NCBI GenBank assembly: GCA_963989245.1
Contig: OZ022342.1
Coordinates: forward strand, 46,846,802-46,910,801
Source of the DNA: Nansenia antarctica
Taxonomy: Eukaryota > Chordata > Actinopteri > Argentiniformes > Microstomatidae
Length of the DNA stretch: 64,000 nt
Direction: 5' to 3'
Shown here: positions 49,684-60,671 of the stretch, piece by piece
Numbering within the stretch: the stretch's first letter is position 1
Layout: each line of letters opens with the position of its first letter
Notes under the pieces: model-generated
Seen by the model: only the letters and a program-made list of their open reading frames with translations
Databases searched by the model: none
Told to the model about the DNA's origin: nothing
Translations under genes and position numbers: made by a program

Positions 49684-50235
49684 GCGGTTCGGTTGGTAGA
49701 GCGTGGGGCTAACAACGTGGTGACGTGGTGCTGCAACGTGTATGGTGAAGAATGTACGTACGCTGATCTAGGGGGGGCGAGTCTAATAAGACAACCACAG
49801 TTGTACAGTTGCTACTTGCTATACGTGATCTATGTACAAACAGCAACACAAATCATTTGAAACAATTGAGTAGCTTTCACATCTTACATGGGTTAGTCAG
49901 GCTAGTGTTATTTTGTCGATCCTATGCACAAGATATCCAATTCTAGCAGGTTTATTCTGCAGCAAACATGTAAAAGCCATGTTGTCATACATGAATATCC
50001 ATTATAAAAGCTATACTGTATTATTATCATTGGGGAATGTTGGTGGTTCCTTGTATCCACCACCAATGAGCTGTGTCTATTGGACTGTCTTATGCAACAT
50101 TGATAACGGTTTCTGCTCTGCGTTGCAGGTCAGGGGTGCATTCTCAAGGCCAGTGCTGCAAGCACTGAAAAATGTATGCACTCACTGCAATGGAAGTTGC
50201 TTTGGATAAAAGCGTCAGCTAAATGGCATATACTG
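49684..50235 (+). mobile_element. SINE-like composite with tRNA-like head and L2-type tail
   Basis: The head GGTTCGGTTGGTAGAGCGTG has an A-box-like TGGTAGAGCG followed by GGGGCTAACAACG, as in tRNA-derived fish SINEs, but the B-box is missing. The tail GCTTTGGATAAAAGCGTCAG plus CTAAATGGC is the common 3' end of fish SINEs mobilised by L2-group LINEs. The middle (49725-50166) is shared with 53392-53808. It may be one composite SINE or a SINE disrupted by another repeat. Confidence 0.6.
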
Positions 50236-52450
50236 TATTATATATTAAAGCAGCATCCAATGACCTTGACTCTGAGAATACAGTCTTGCCTATTTATTTT
50301 CTGTAACTGAACAGTTTGACTAGATAACCTAGATAACAGAAGTGTGTGGTGTGTGGTTGTTTGGAGAATAGCAGATGGGTCAGCCGAGCCTGATCCACTA
50401 TTTAATCAGGGGGGTGAATGGATTATATAGTCTCGTGGTTCAAATATTCTTTCTTTTCCATCATCGGCAACAGAACTTCAGTCCCCATCTATGTGGTTCA
50501 ATAGTAGTCTCGTAGTCTTCAAAAAATAAATAATAATAATTTAAAAGGGAAAAAAATGTCATGCTGCAGCTGTGTATAGAAACCTTGTGCAGAGAGACTA
50601 TGGTTTATGAAGATAAATAATAGCATTATTACTCTATTACATTATTACTCTATTACATTATTAGTCTATTACTCTAATACAGTCAAATTATCAAATAGTT
50701 GAAAATTCCATTATCATACTCAATTGATGTATTGTCTAAAAATGTTTTATACTTTAGTTCTAATTGTTGTTGAGGTAACTTGTATGATTTATACTGTGAA
50801 GAAGCGAAGCAGTTAAACTTTCTAAAATAAAATAAAAAGCAATCAACAATATATTTAATCTCAAATTAGTACTCAGGAAACATACGGTTTAGTGTGACAG
50901 AATATGAAAATCATTTAATCATACACACATTTTCTCTGAGGGATAAAAGTATCATCTAACAAAATGATTGTTTAATGAAATTAAATCAAATGGATATCCT
51001 TTTCAAAACAGTTACACAGGAATCAATCATGAACGCTTAGATTAAATACTAAAACGTATTCAAACGATATAAATCATCTACTGTTTTCATTTAACAAAAC
51101 TTTTTCGCTCTGAGAGGAGGACTGAGATGAGTCTCCAGCATTCCTATTTTCCAATTAGAATTTAGACTGCTTTTCTGGGCTGATATGATCACCCCCCCTT
51201 TGATGCCTGTTCTCATTCCTTCCCATATTTTAGAGGTGGTGTCCATTGATGCCTGTGTGACTGGAGAGCACTTGAGGGGCCTATTCCTGCACAAAGCTGC
51301 TTACAACTCCTTTCGTGCAGCCTGGACAGTAGGCCTATACTTGCCAGGGGATTTCTACAAGCCAGCCTTCCTTCCCCTCCATAATTAGGCCACCCACATT
51401 CACCGTCATGTGCCTGGGATTGTGTACTCCCAAGGATTCCAGTATAGTCCATATTGAAATGTGACTGACAGGCAACGGAATTGAAGTTGAGGCCTCGATC
51501 TGCTTTTGAATGGTAACCATGGAATACATTTAAGCAAGCACCTTGGAGGTTCTCTTGTTGTTTCTCAGCTGTATTTAAAAAGAGTGTCTTTTTAGTCACA
51601 CACCTACGTTTGAAGTCCGAACCCACTGAAATTCATGACAGCTCAATGATTATTTGTTTTAAATGTATGAAGTAGTGCATAAATCTGTAGTTGAGACATT
51701 ACTTTCACAGAACATGAAATATTGTATAGGCATGTATGAATGTAATTTAGTCATGCACTTATGAATGACTGAATCGTTGCTGCAAGCTCTTGTCACAGTC
51801 CAAATTACTTTAACCTACATTCAAAAGAACATTCATTCAATAGGCCTTTTATCCTTTGGAGGATGCTGGAATGGAAGCGTTCAGTGCCCTTGGTAGACAG
51901 TACATAGTTGAGGTTGAGGTTTTATTATAAATAATTGATGATTTACTATATATGTGGTTGCATCTGAGAATGGCTTCTCTCCAAGTCCTTGGAAGAATTA
52001 AACATAAAGGAGCTTTTTTCCAATTAGAGAAGCTGGGTTTAATGGAATTCCGACCAATTACAGTGAGTGAATGTGTAAAAGGAAAGAGTAGTCCATTGAA
52101 CTTGAGCTTGAAGTTTCTCTGCAGGCTACATATATTGTAAATATAGTAATATAAATGGTCTCTTATGTCATACGCCTATGTAGTATTTTTCTTCAGAAAT
52201 ATAATTGACTGTCAATGGCAAAAATGTAAATGTAAATGTAAACGATAGTGTTAAACAGCCCAACCCAAATAAGTAACTTGCGGGCTTCAGTATGTTACAT
52301 CCAAATAACTTTTCATTAAATATGTGTGTCTATCTATATTGTAAACATTCACACTGCGCTAGTGAGTCACAAAAATGTCGACTTGTTGGCATGTCGTTCA
52401 TGTTGAAGTTATGTAATTCTCTTATGGAGGCTTCATGCGTGCTGTGCTAC
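50236..52450. other. Intergenic DNA upstream of pik3r1
   Basis: AT-rich and without a credible ORF. Distal regulatory sequence is possible but not visible. Confidence 0.45.
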
Positions 52451-52459
52451 TTGCGTGCA

Positions 52460-52870
52460 AAGGAACAGTCTGGATAACCAGTCACAGCCCAGCTCTGCAG
52501 TGGGCCGATGTGCGAAGGTCTGACGATGACACGTTTGATTGACGGTCCAGCGGGCCAATGGGCGCGGCTCTCTCCTGCCAAGCCCCTCGCTGAAACCTGC
52601 TCCAATGCATTCGCTCGGGCGGAGTCGTCCCGTCTGCCTACACACAGTACGAACCTCAACTAACTAGGTTAAAACACACTTTTTTTTGGAAGTCTTGGAT
52701 GAATTTGATCGTTTATCGAAAACTTTCTCGGTACAAGAGGCATTTGACGTAGTGTTTGTTTGGCTTTTACGGCACTTATTCTTGGGGGGATCGACCGAAG
52801 TGGAAGTGTCTCCACGGGAAGGAGAGAGGATCGCCGTGCCTCAGCCCGGGCCCCCTCACCCTGCATGCAA
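52460..52870 (+). promoter_or_regulatory. pik3r1: CpG-rich promoter and probable noncoding first exon of pik3r1
   Basis: Against AT-rich surroundings this stretch is rich in CpG and G+C. It ends in an excellent splice donor, GCATGCAA/GTGAGTGAC, with the last exon base at 52870. Mammalian PIK3R1 also begins with a noncoding exon followed by the exon with the ATG. The transcription start cannot be placed; no TATA box is evident, as is normal for CpG-island promoters. The short frames here look like noise. Confidence 0.5.
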
Positions 52871-53237
52871 GTGAGTGACAATCATCTCGTGTGCTCGAAT
52901 AGTCTGCCAGTGGTTTGCCAGCCAGCTAACGTTAGCATTTATTACCAAGCCTAATTTACCTAATTACTTCACTTGTGAACATATTGAAAAGGCCAAATAG
53001 CAAATGGGTTGTCGTTTATGAAAAATGAACTATTCCAACTTCCAACAGTTCGACGTGCTGTTCGCTAGCTGCCTACTCCAACTGTCCGACCTGGCCAGAG
53101 CCAGCTGTCTAGCCTAGCACCCTTAGCTTGCATTTGTAAATCAGAATGAAACCAGACGTCAGTGTGTTACAGCTCGGTATAGTGGGTTAGATAGAAAGCG
53201 AAGACCGTTGTCTTCTTCAGCCAGCTAGCCACACTAA

Positions 53238-53378
53238 GGGTGCGTTCGTAAACACGCTCTGGATATCTGATCAGCACTCATGGAACGCCTCTTGTCCAAT
53301 CAAATTACTTGGTCCCTTTTATGAGGTTGAACCCAGTGTGCGCTCCGGCGCTCTCAGAGCGAATTGACGAACGCAGCC
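53238..53378. mobile_element. Harbinger-like MITE in pik3r1 intron 1
   Basis: 141 bases with ends GGGTGCGTTCGTAAAC and GACGAACGCAGCC in inverted orientation, flanked on both sides by TAA (53235-53237 and 53379-53381). A three-base TAA duplication is the hallmark of PIF/Harbinger elements. There is no coding capacity. Confidence 0.75.
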
Positions 53379-53391
53379 TAACATGAGTGAT

Positions 53392-53808
53392 GTGGTGCAG
53401 CAACGTGTATGGTGAAGAATGTATGTATGTATGAGTCTAATGGTGCTAATAGCACCAAGCACAGTAGGGCAGTTGCTACAACAAAATAATAATTTTAAAC
53501 AATTGAGTAGCTTTCACATCTTATATGGGTTAGTCAGGCTAGTGTTGTGACTCGACCCTATGCGCTAGATATGCAATTCTAGCAGGTTTATTCTGCAGCA
53601 AACATGTAAAAGCCATGTTGTCACTACATGAATGTCCATTACAGAAGCTATACTGTGTTATTATCATCGGGGAATGTTGGTGGTTCCTTGTAAATGACGC
53701 CACCACCAATGAGCTGTGTCTATAGACTGTCTTGTGCAACGTTTGCTAATGGTTTCTGCTCTTGTATTGCAGGTCAGGAGTGCGTTCTTGAGGCCAGTGC
53801 TGCAGGCA
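53392..53808 (+). repeat. Repeat block shared with 49725-50166
   Basis: A high-identity second copy of the middle of the 49.7-kb element (for example GGTTTATTCTGCAGCAAACA and GGGGAATGTTGGTGGTTCCT occur in both). It lacks the tRNA-like head and the L2-type tail. Its 3' part contains the candidate splice acceptor CTCTTGTATTGCAG at 53772. Confidence 0.85.
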
Positions 53809-54066
53809 ATATACTGATGGGAACATACTGCCTCAGGCACCACAGGGGTGCGGTGGACGGCAGAGCAGTCATAATGAACTGAATATTGAAGAAAGGATGA
53901 CAAGTTAACATCGCCACCTCCAAAGAAGTGTCGAAAGGCTTTTTTAAAGACGGGTGTGAGCTTGTTCACCTATTATATAATCAGAAAATTCTGTTTGAGT
54001 AAGTTATTTGGTGGAACACGTACAAACGTTGTTTTTCCCTTGAAAAAGAGCAACTCAGAGATCAGG
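53773..54066 (+). other. pik3r1: Probable 5' UTR part of the pik3r1 start exon
   Basis: A strong acceptor, TTTCTGCTCTTGTATTGCAG, ends at 53772. Nothing equally good lies between it and the ATG at 54067, so the coding exon probably starts here with a 294-base leader. The leader holds an upstream ORF (ATG at 53817, stop at 53880-53882) that would lower initiation at the main ATG if present in mRNA. The exon boundary is inferred. Confidence 0.45.
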
Positions 54067-54397
54067 ATGAGTGCAGAAGGATATCAGTACAGAGCGCTGT
54101 ACGACTATAAGAAGGAGAGAGAGGAGGACATTGACTTGCGCGTGGGAGACATCTTGACGGTGAGCAAAGGGACCCTGGTGGCGCTAGGGTACAGCGATGG
54201 TCTGGAGGAGAGGCCCGAGGACATTGGCTGGCTGCCCGGCTTTAATGAAACCTCTCAGGAAAAGGGGGACTTTCCTGGGACCTATGTTGAGTTCATTGGA
54301 AAGAAAAAGATTTCTCCACCTACTCCAAAACCACGACCCCTCAGACCCCTACCGGTGGCTCCTGGCTCCTCCAAGGCAGACTCTGACTCTGAACAAG
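54067..54397 (+). CDS. pik3r1: PI3-kinase regulatory subunit alpha (p85-alpha), first coding exon: SH3 domain
   Basis: Encodes residues 1-110 plus the first base of codon 111, starting [20 protein letters not shown]. The SH3 domain spans about 3-79 and contains the ALYDY motif, the acidic RT loop (EREEDIDL), the GW pair at 54-55 and FPGTYVEFI at 69-77. A proline-rich segment follows at 84-99 ([16 protein letters not shown]), the first of the p85 proline motifs. The N-terminus is the alpha type, unlike p85-beta. The exon ends in phase 1 at GAACAAG/GTGAGT. p85 stabilises and inhibits the p110 catalytic subunit and recruits it to phosphotyrosine receptors at the plasma membrane. The frame is open upstream of the ATG (to 53956), but that part has no p85 similarity. 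The SH2 and p110-binding domains lie beyond the window. Confidence 0.97.
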
Positions 54398-54930
54398 GTG
54401 AGTGTTCAATCTAATGGAGAAAAAAACAACAACTAAACATCCTCTAATCCACTACTGGATTTGCAGCCAAGATGACATGTAAGGCCTAACTCTGCTGTAG
54501 AGACGGTTAAATGGTTCCATCTTTCATGGCAACGTGACCACGGTGGCTGTCATGGCTGCTGCAATTGAATTACCCATTGGGGATCAATATGATGTTCTAT
54601 CTTATCTTATCTTTTAAAAGATTGGACATTTAAATCACTGCCTCCAAACACTGTTAGCAGCGAGAAGTGCGTCACTGACTTCCGCGAATGAGGCCTGCAG
54701 GCCGTATTTGGACTTGAGGAAATCTGTTGCCGTGGCGTTGGGAGTAAGCGGAGGTGTTCTCAGGCAGCCTCAAACGCAGAGGGCACAACATATTAACTGT
54801 CCTCGTGTTTGTCATGGCGGGTGCTCAACGTTGACTTCTAGGTCTTTGTAGAGGGATGGGTAAAACGGCCCCAACTGTGTCTTATCTGTATTCAATTGAT
54901 TCTGCAAAAAAAAAAAAAAAATGTTCATTG

Positions 54931-54932
<2 letters not shown>

Positions 54933-54999
<67 letters not shown>
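54933..54999. repeat. (CT)n microsatellite, preceded by an A-run
   Basis: About 30 CT units in pik3r1 intron 2; a 16-base A-run lies just upstream at about 54906-54921. Confidence 0.95.
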
Positions 55000-55004
<5 letters not shown>

Positions 55005-55786
55005 TCAAGACTGACAAGTATAAGTAGGCGAGTCAGTTGACATTGTTTTGTCTTCGGGGACACTCTGTGTGCCTTTGCTGTCAAGTTTGTCCTAACGTCA
55101 ACCTCTGTGGAGAAAGAGGCTCACACATTGGGACTACAATCGCAGCCTTGATAACAAGTGGCACTGCTCTGTGCCTCTGTAGCCCCACTGAATGCTAAAC
55201 CAAGCCCAGAGGACAATAGTACTGGCTGGGATCCAGCCCACAGTGCATTGTGGTCCAGGCGCACCTGGTACCAGCCTACCGTTACTAGTGGACCACTCCT
55301 CTTTGTTACTCCTCTTAGCCGACATAAAAAGGAGATACAATTCCATTTCCCATGGGCACAAAGAATTTTGCTTCCGTCATTCTATTTATTTTTCTTCACT
55401 AACCTACATTTCGCCATAAATGGCTCAGATCTGATCTGAGGCCTGTTTCCATCAGCATATTTTTCAGGGAAATGGTTTTGGTCTTCCTCGCCACAGGGAG
55501 CTATAATTATTTCATTCATGAAAGACACTGAGTCACTTTCATGTTGGGCAACAGACTTAAGACTGTGCAATAATTAGCCTGTGTCGAACCCATGACCTTT
55601 TCTTTTAATATAGTTTCATATGGACACTTGGAGCTTTGTAAACAAAAGAATTGTGTTATTTTCTTCAGATGTCATGGACAATAGTTTTCACTTTTCAGTT
55701 AAACTAAGTGACTTATTTCCATACAGTCAGCTCAGCCATGACTTTGGAAGTAGTTGACAAGGCGTGCATCTTAAAAGACACTCTAA

Positions 55787-55788
<2 letters not shown>

Positions 55789-55824
<36 letters not shown>
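55789..55824. repeat. (GT)n microsatellite
   Basis: About 18 uninterrupted GT units. Confidence 0.95.
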
Positions 55825-55825
<1 letters not shown>

Positions 55826-56091
55826 ACTCTCTCAGCTCACCTATAGAGCAGCTCTGGTTGCTTGGTTTCCAGTTTCTGCTCTTTTGTGGTGCGATTGTGA
55901 AATTCTTTGCTGGGGCTAACAGGGTGAGTGAGGATCCATATGAAGGGGGCATGTGTTGAATGGCTGTGGTTCGGTTGAGTGGCAGTGCTGAGCCTGGGGC
56001 GAGTGTGAATGTAGCACTAGGAGAAGAAAAGTCTGTGTGTCCTAAGCTGAGAGAGAGAGAGGAGGGGGCCTGAGGCTGGGGGCCGGCTTAG

Positions 56092-56490
56092 AGGGGGTGG
56101 TGGGGGGTGGGCTTGGAGGCTGTGGAGAAAGGGTGGTGGGTGGTGGGCTTGGAGGCTGTGGAGAAGGGGAGAGGGGTGGTGGGTGGTGGGCTTGGAGGCT
56201 GTGGAGAAGGGGAGAGGGGTGGTGGGCTTGGAGGCTGTGGAGAAGGGGTGGTGGGCTTGGAGGCTGTGGAGAAGGGGAGAGGGGTGGTGGGCTTGGAGGC
56301 TGTGGAGAAGGGGTGGTGGGTGGTGGGCTTGGAGGCTGTGGAGAAGGGGAGAGGGGTGGTGGGTGGTGGGCTTGGAGGCTGTGGAGAAGGGGGTGGTGGG
56401 CTTGGAGGCTGTGGAGAAGGGGATAGGGGTGGTGGGTGGTGGGCTTGGAGGCTGTGGAGAAGGGGAGAGGGGTGGTGGGTGGTGGGCTGA
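56092..56490. repeat. G-rich minisatellite in pik3r1 intron 2
   Basis: About ten copies of a core GGGCTTGGAGGCTGTGGAGA followed by AGGGG and a variable GAGAGGGGTGGTGGGTGGT spacer. Unit lengths alternate between roughly 30 and 46 bases. Strong G clustering gives quadruplex potential. The Gly/Trp-rich frames here are artefacts. Confidence 0.93.
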
Positions 56491-56707
56491 GGGATCAGGG
56501 ATCAGGGTTGGAGGCTGGTTGGGGGGAGCTTGGAGCACCGGGGCCTCTGTGGTGGGAGGCTGGAGGCTGGAGGGGGCTGTGGAGAGGAAGGAGGCTGAGG
56601 GCTCTGGGCTGGAGGCTGGGTTCTTGTTGCTTCAGGGTGTTTGTGATTTATTGCCCGCCACCGAGGGATCTGGCAGATCCCTCACTCCCTTTCCTCCAGT
56701 GCTTCAG

Positions 56708-56710
56708 CCC

Positions 56711-56740
<30 letters not shown>
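56708..56740. repeat. Poly-C run and short (CA)n
   Basis: About 20 C followed by about seven CA units. Confidence 0.95.
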
Positions 56741-56741
<1 letters not shown>

Positions 56742-58104
56742 CCGTCCCCTCCTCCTCCTCTTTTTTAATGTTTTGATAATGTTCCTGGAGTCGGCTCCGA
56801 CTGGGGGGAAAGAGGGGGAGAGTGGAGACTTGGAAAGGGGCCTCTGCTCTCTGCGAGCCACAGGGGTTGACTTCAGAGCAGCAGATGTGGAGAAGAGGGC
56901 TGGGCGTGTGGAGAGGGAGAGGGCCGGGCCACGGGAAAGCATTCCGCCTCATTCCAGCTCCCAGGCTTTTTAAAACACTAATGTGCTGCTCCTTTTCGGG
57001 GGCCTCTCGTTGGAGATAATCTACATGCATGCCATGCAAGAGGGAACTCGGGACCTAAAAACCACAGAGAAGGAAGCGTCACTTTCAGTTCACAGCTCCG
57101 GTGTTCACCCATTTTGGCTGTCGGCTCGAAAAACAAAAGTGCCCCCCTTTGCCCAAACCCCACCCTAAAGTAGCAACACCGTATGACCATCGATTTGATC
57201 ATGGGACGTTGATAATCTAATCTCCATCCAGTACTGTACTGCTTCACACTGCCTGCTCGTTGTAACATGCCCCACCACATATTGGATGCATCCCATGAAC
57301 AGCTTGTGGGTTTATGTCAACACGAATGTGAATCGGGGTATGTGATCTGTTGAGTTCGTCAAGTTCAATGTTCACGGGGCCTTTTGTCCTCCTACGGTCT
57401 TTCAGAGAGACTGTTCTTCTCAAGGGTTGAGATGAGTTCTGTTGGACTGGTTGTTCCACTGCAAGTCCCTGCAAAGGCATTAGACTACATGCTCTGTCTT
57501 GCTCAAAGGAAATATTTGATGGCTGTTATTCTCTTGATGCTATCTCGATGTTATTCTCTTGCAACAAGGATATATATCGTCGGGCCTTTTGAGTGTAACC
57601 GTAGCTAGCTGGCCTTGAAAATGAATGTTGATAGTGTTTTAGTTTTTGACACCTTCAATTTATTGAAGACATGTCGTTGCTACATGGAATGTAGGACTAT
57701 GTCAGCTGCTATTTCCCTTATCTTCTCTCAGAAGACAGAATAACCCAGTGTATCTAGACGTAAAAGCATAATGCTTACACTTAGCTTGAAGCTAAAAGGC
57801 TTGACCCGAAAAGTAACTAAATCATTTAGCTTTTGTCTGTGTTCTCGGGCATGCCTTGGTCATGGAGCAGAACTGATAATCGATGGGTATTTAGTACAGA
57901 TGGCCAGCAGTTGACAATTTGAGTTTGTGACGCAGAAGGAAATGGAAGACAGGGACAAAGAGATGGTGTAAACGTTACGGCTAGCTCTTACAGTATTGAA
58001 GAAGTGAGATTGTACAAGAGACAGAGGGTTAGTCTCCAGTTGTAAGCTAATATATTAGTACAGTATACAGTGAGAATGTATTGGGGGGCCCCATAGCTGC
58101 AACT

Positions 58105-58343
<239 letters not shown>

Positions 58344-59520
58344 TGTGCATAGCTGGAGATTGAGATAATGTAGCTCTCCTTTTTGGGGCCTCTTTAGTAT
58401 TCGGGCGAACATCTGCTGTATTGAGTAGGTTTTCTGAAGGAGAATTGTTGCCTCGCTTCACAAAGAATGCACACTTTCCCCTAAACCGTGCATGAAGCAG
58501 CTGGAGGGGGGGTGTGTGTGTGTGTGTGGGGGGGTCCATGTTCAAATATGCCCTCCTCATCCTGTGCAGTGGGGTCTATGAGAGATAGCAGAACGTGGAA
58601 TGTAGAATGCGACAGTGTGCTCTAATTCGGTGCTTCTCTATAGAGGCTGAAGGCAGCTGTGGTTGGTGGATGTAGGCTAATGGCGCTCCTTTGGTGGAGG
58701 GGGAAACACAGACTGCACGGTAGACTGATTTGTGGCGTTGTGATGAATCAGTATTGTACTAAGTGCTGATTGCAGTAACTTGGGGCACAATGCAGCAGGA
58801 CAATAAATGGATGCACTGTGAATGGGGACCGAATGGCGGCCGTTCCACACTACCGTCGGGTCATCAGTGCTACTACTGCCCGGGTTGAATTTACGGATTA
58901 ATTCACTCCTTTTAAAAATATATATATATTTAAAGCTTAATGCGTTTTTGTTACGATTGTTTTGTGTAAGGAGGATGCCGCTCCGTGTGGCGTAAAGGCG
59001 TAAAGGACAGGGTTAGGACGACAGAGGAGAGGAAAGCAGGAGAAGACAAGTCATAAAACACATTTCCAAAATAACCAGTTGAATGGTAGAGAAGTGATGA
59101 AGTCATGTGGGATTTTATGTGATTATTCTGCAGTGACATCTTTCCTCGCTGTGGGATTTTCTTTCCCTTTAAGCTAAGAGGATATCAGGACCGTCCAATT
59201 AGGGCTGCTGATCACACAACATTGCCTCTCTAAATCACATACTATTCAAAGATGCAATGGAAAGAAAAAAAAGAAAAAAAAAGAAAGAACTTAATTTGAG
59301 GGCACAATAAAAATCTATCCACATTGTAATTTGATTTCTCTTTTTAAGCCCCCACCAAACTACGTTGGCCCGCACAATTCCAGTAAAAGCCTGTTTTATG
59401 GGCCTGTGTGCGTGAGAGCGCGCACATGTGCGTTTCATTACTTGATCGCCTCCAGAGACTTGAAGTCTGAATTGGCAAATCTTCTTACTGGAGGCAAAGC
59501 ATGTCTGCTAGCAGGATTAG

Positions 59521-59741
59521 CTGAGAGAGGGAGAGAGGGAGAGAGAGGGGGAGAGAGAGGGGGAGAGAGAGAGGGAGAGAGAGAGAGAGAGGGAGAGAGA
59601 GGGAGAGGGAGAGAGGGAGAGGGAGGGAGGGAGAGAGAGGGAGAGGGAGGGAGGGAGAGAGAGGGAGAGGGAGGGAGGGAGAGAGAGGGAGAGGGAGGGA
59701 GGGAGAGAGGGAGAGAGAGAGAGAGAGAGAGAAAAAAAAAA
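59521..59741. repeat. GAGAGGGAGA purine-rich array
   Basis: Mixed GAGAGG and GGGAGGGAGAGA units, with a period of about 31 bases repeated three times in the middle (59625-59705), ending in an A-run. Confidence 0.94.
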
Positions 59742-60585
59742 GACAGAGGAAGAGGGAGGCAGAGAAAGAAAGAGACATTTGAAATATGTGGTCCTGTAGT
59801 AAAGCCAAGCGCCACTAAAAGGAATGGGTTTGGTGAGAGACTCGCGTTGAAGGAGAGGTGAGGCGTTTATATAATGGTCCAAAGAGACACATTGGAGGCT
59901 CCCTGTTGATACAACAGCCCTTATTGAATACTGTGTGTCTCACTCAATGTAGTAGTATATATTACGCTATATCCAAGAGATGTCTTATTACCATACTATA
60001 AGAGCTACGAGACCTCCCTTTTACCATTGAAGTTATTCTGACACTGGTCGCTTCTCGGGCTGGCTGGACAAATGTAGTTGTGATTTATATCTCGCATTTA
60101 GGAGAACACTTTGGCTTCATGGCAACACAAGTTGTATTTGGAAAAACTTGCACAGTTTTGAGATGATAAACCATGTCTTAGCCTATCTCATTCCAACCTT
60201 GTGACATTATCTGTTTGGTCATTTATTCTGTTCTGAAATTGGTTATTCTCATTGAGACTTGTTTATAGTTGCTATTGACTACTTACTTGAACCATATATT
60301 GTGTATAACACCATGTTGGTTTATGTTGTCATATGTTGCTCTTTTTGCGTGTAGCCGTATGTTTCCTCTGCTAATATCTCCCCTGCCAGCTCCCCTATAG
60401 TAACAGGCTTTTTATTGGTTCTCACTGATTCCCTGCACTGCACTTTTCACCCTGCAGGGGGAGACACAGTCTCAGTTTTCTATTTCATATGTCTGAGCTC
60501 AAGGCCGTTCCATGGTATATAGCCTATTTACTGTACCGTGCAGCGCGCCCAGCCTTGCATGCTAATAGGCCTATTGACCTGCACA

Positions 60586-60671
60586 TCTTTGGTCGTGTTT
60601 TGATTTAGCTGAATTTATGGAGTAACTATCTTTGGTCGTGTTTTGATTTAGCTGAATTTATGGAGTAACTA
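60586..60671. repeat. Perfect 43-bp tandem duplication
   Basis: 60586-60628 and 60629-60671 are identical (starting TCTTTGGTCGTGTTTTGATT). Not microsatellite-like, so a single recent duplication. Confidence 0.95.

Noticed and set aside
49684..49740. tRNA gene
   Set aside because: The A-box-like part is present but there is no B-box or cloverleaf, so it is the relic of a SINE head.
53956..54066. N-terminal extension of the p85-alpha frame upstream of the ATG
   Set aside because: The frame is open but the residues do not resemble p85, while [14 protein letters not shown] at 54067 is the known p85-alpha start.
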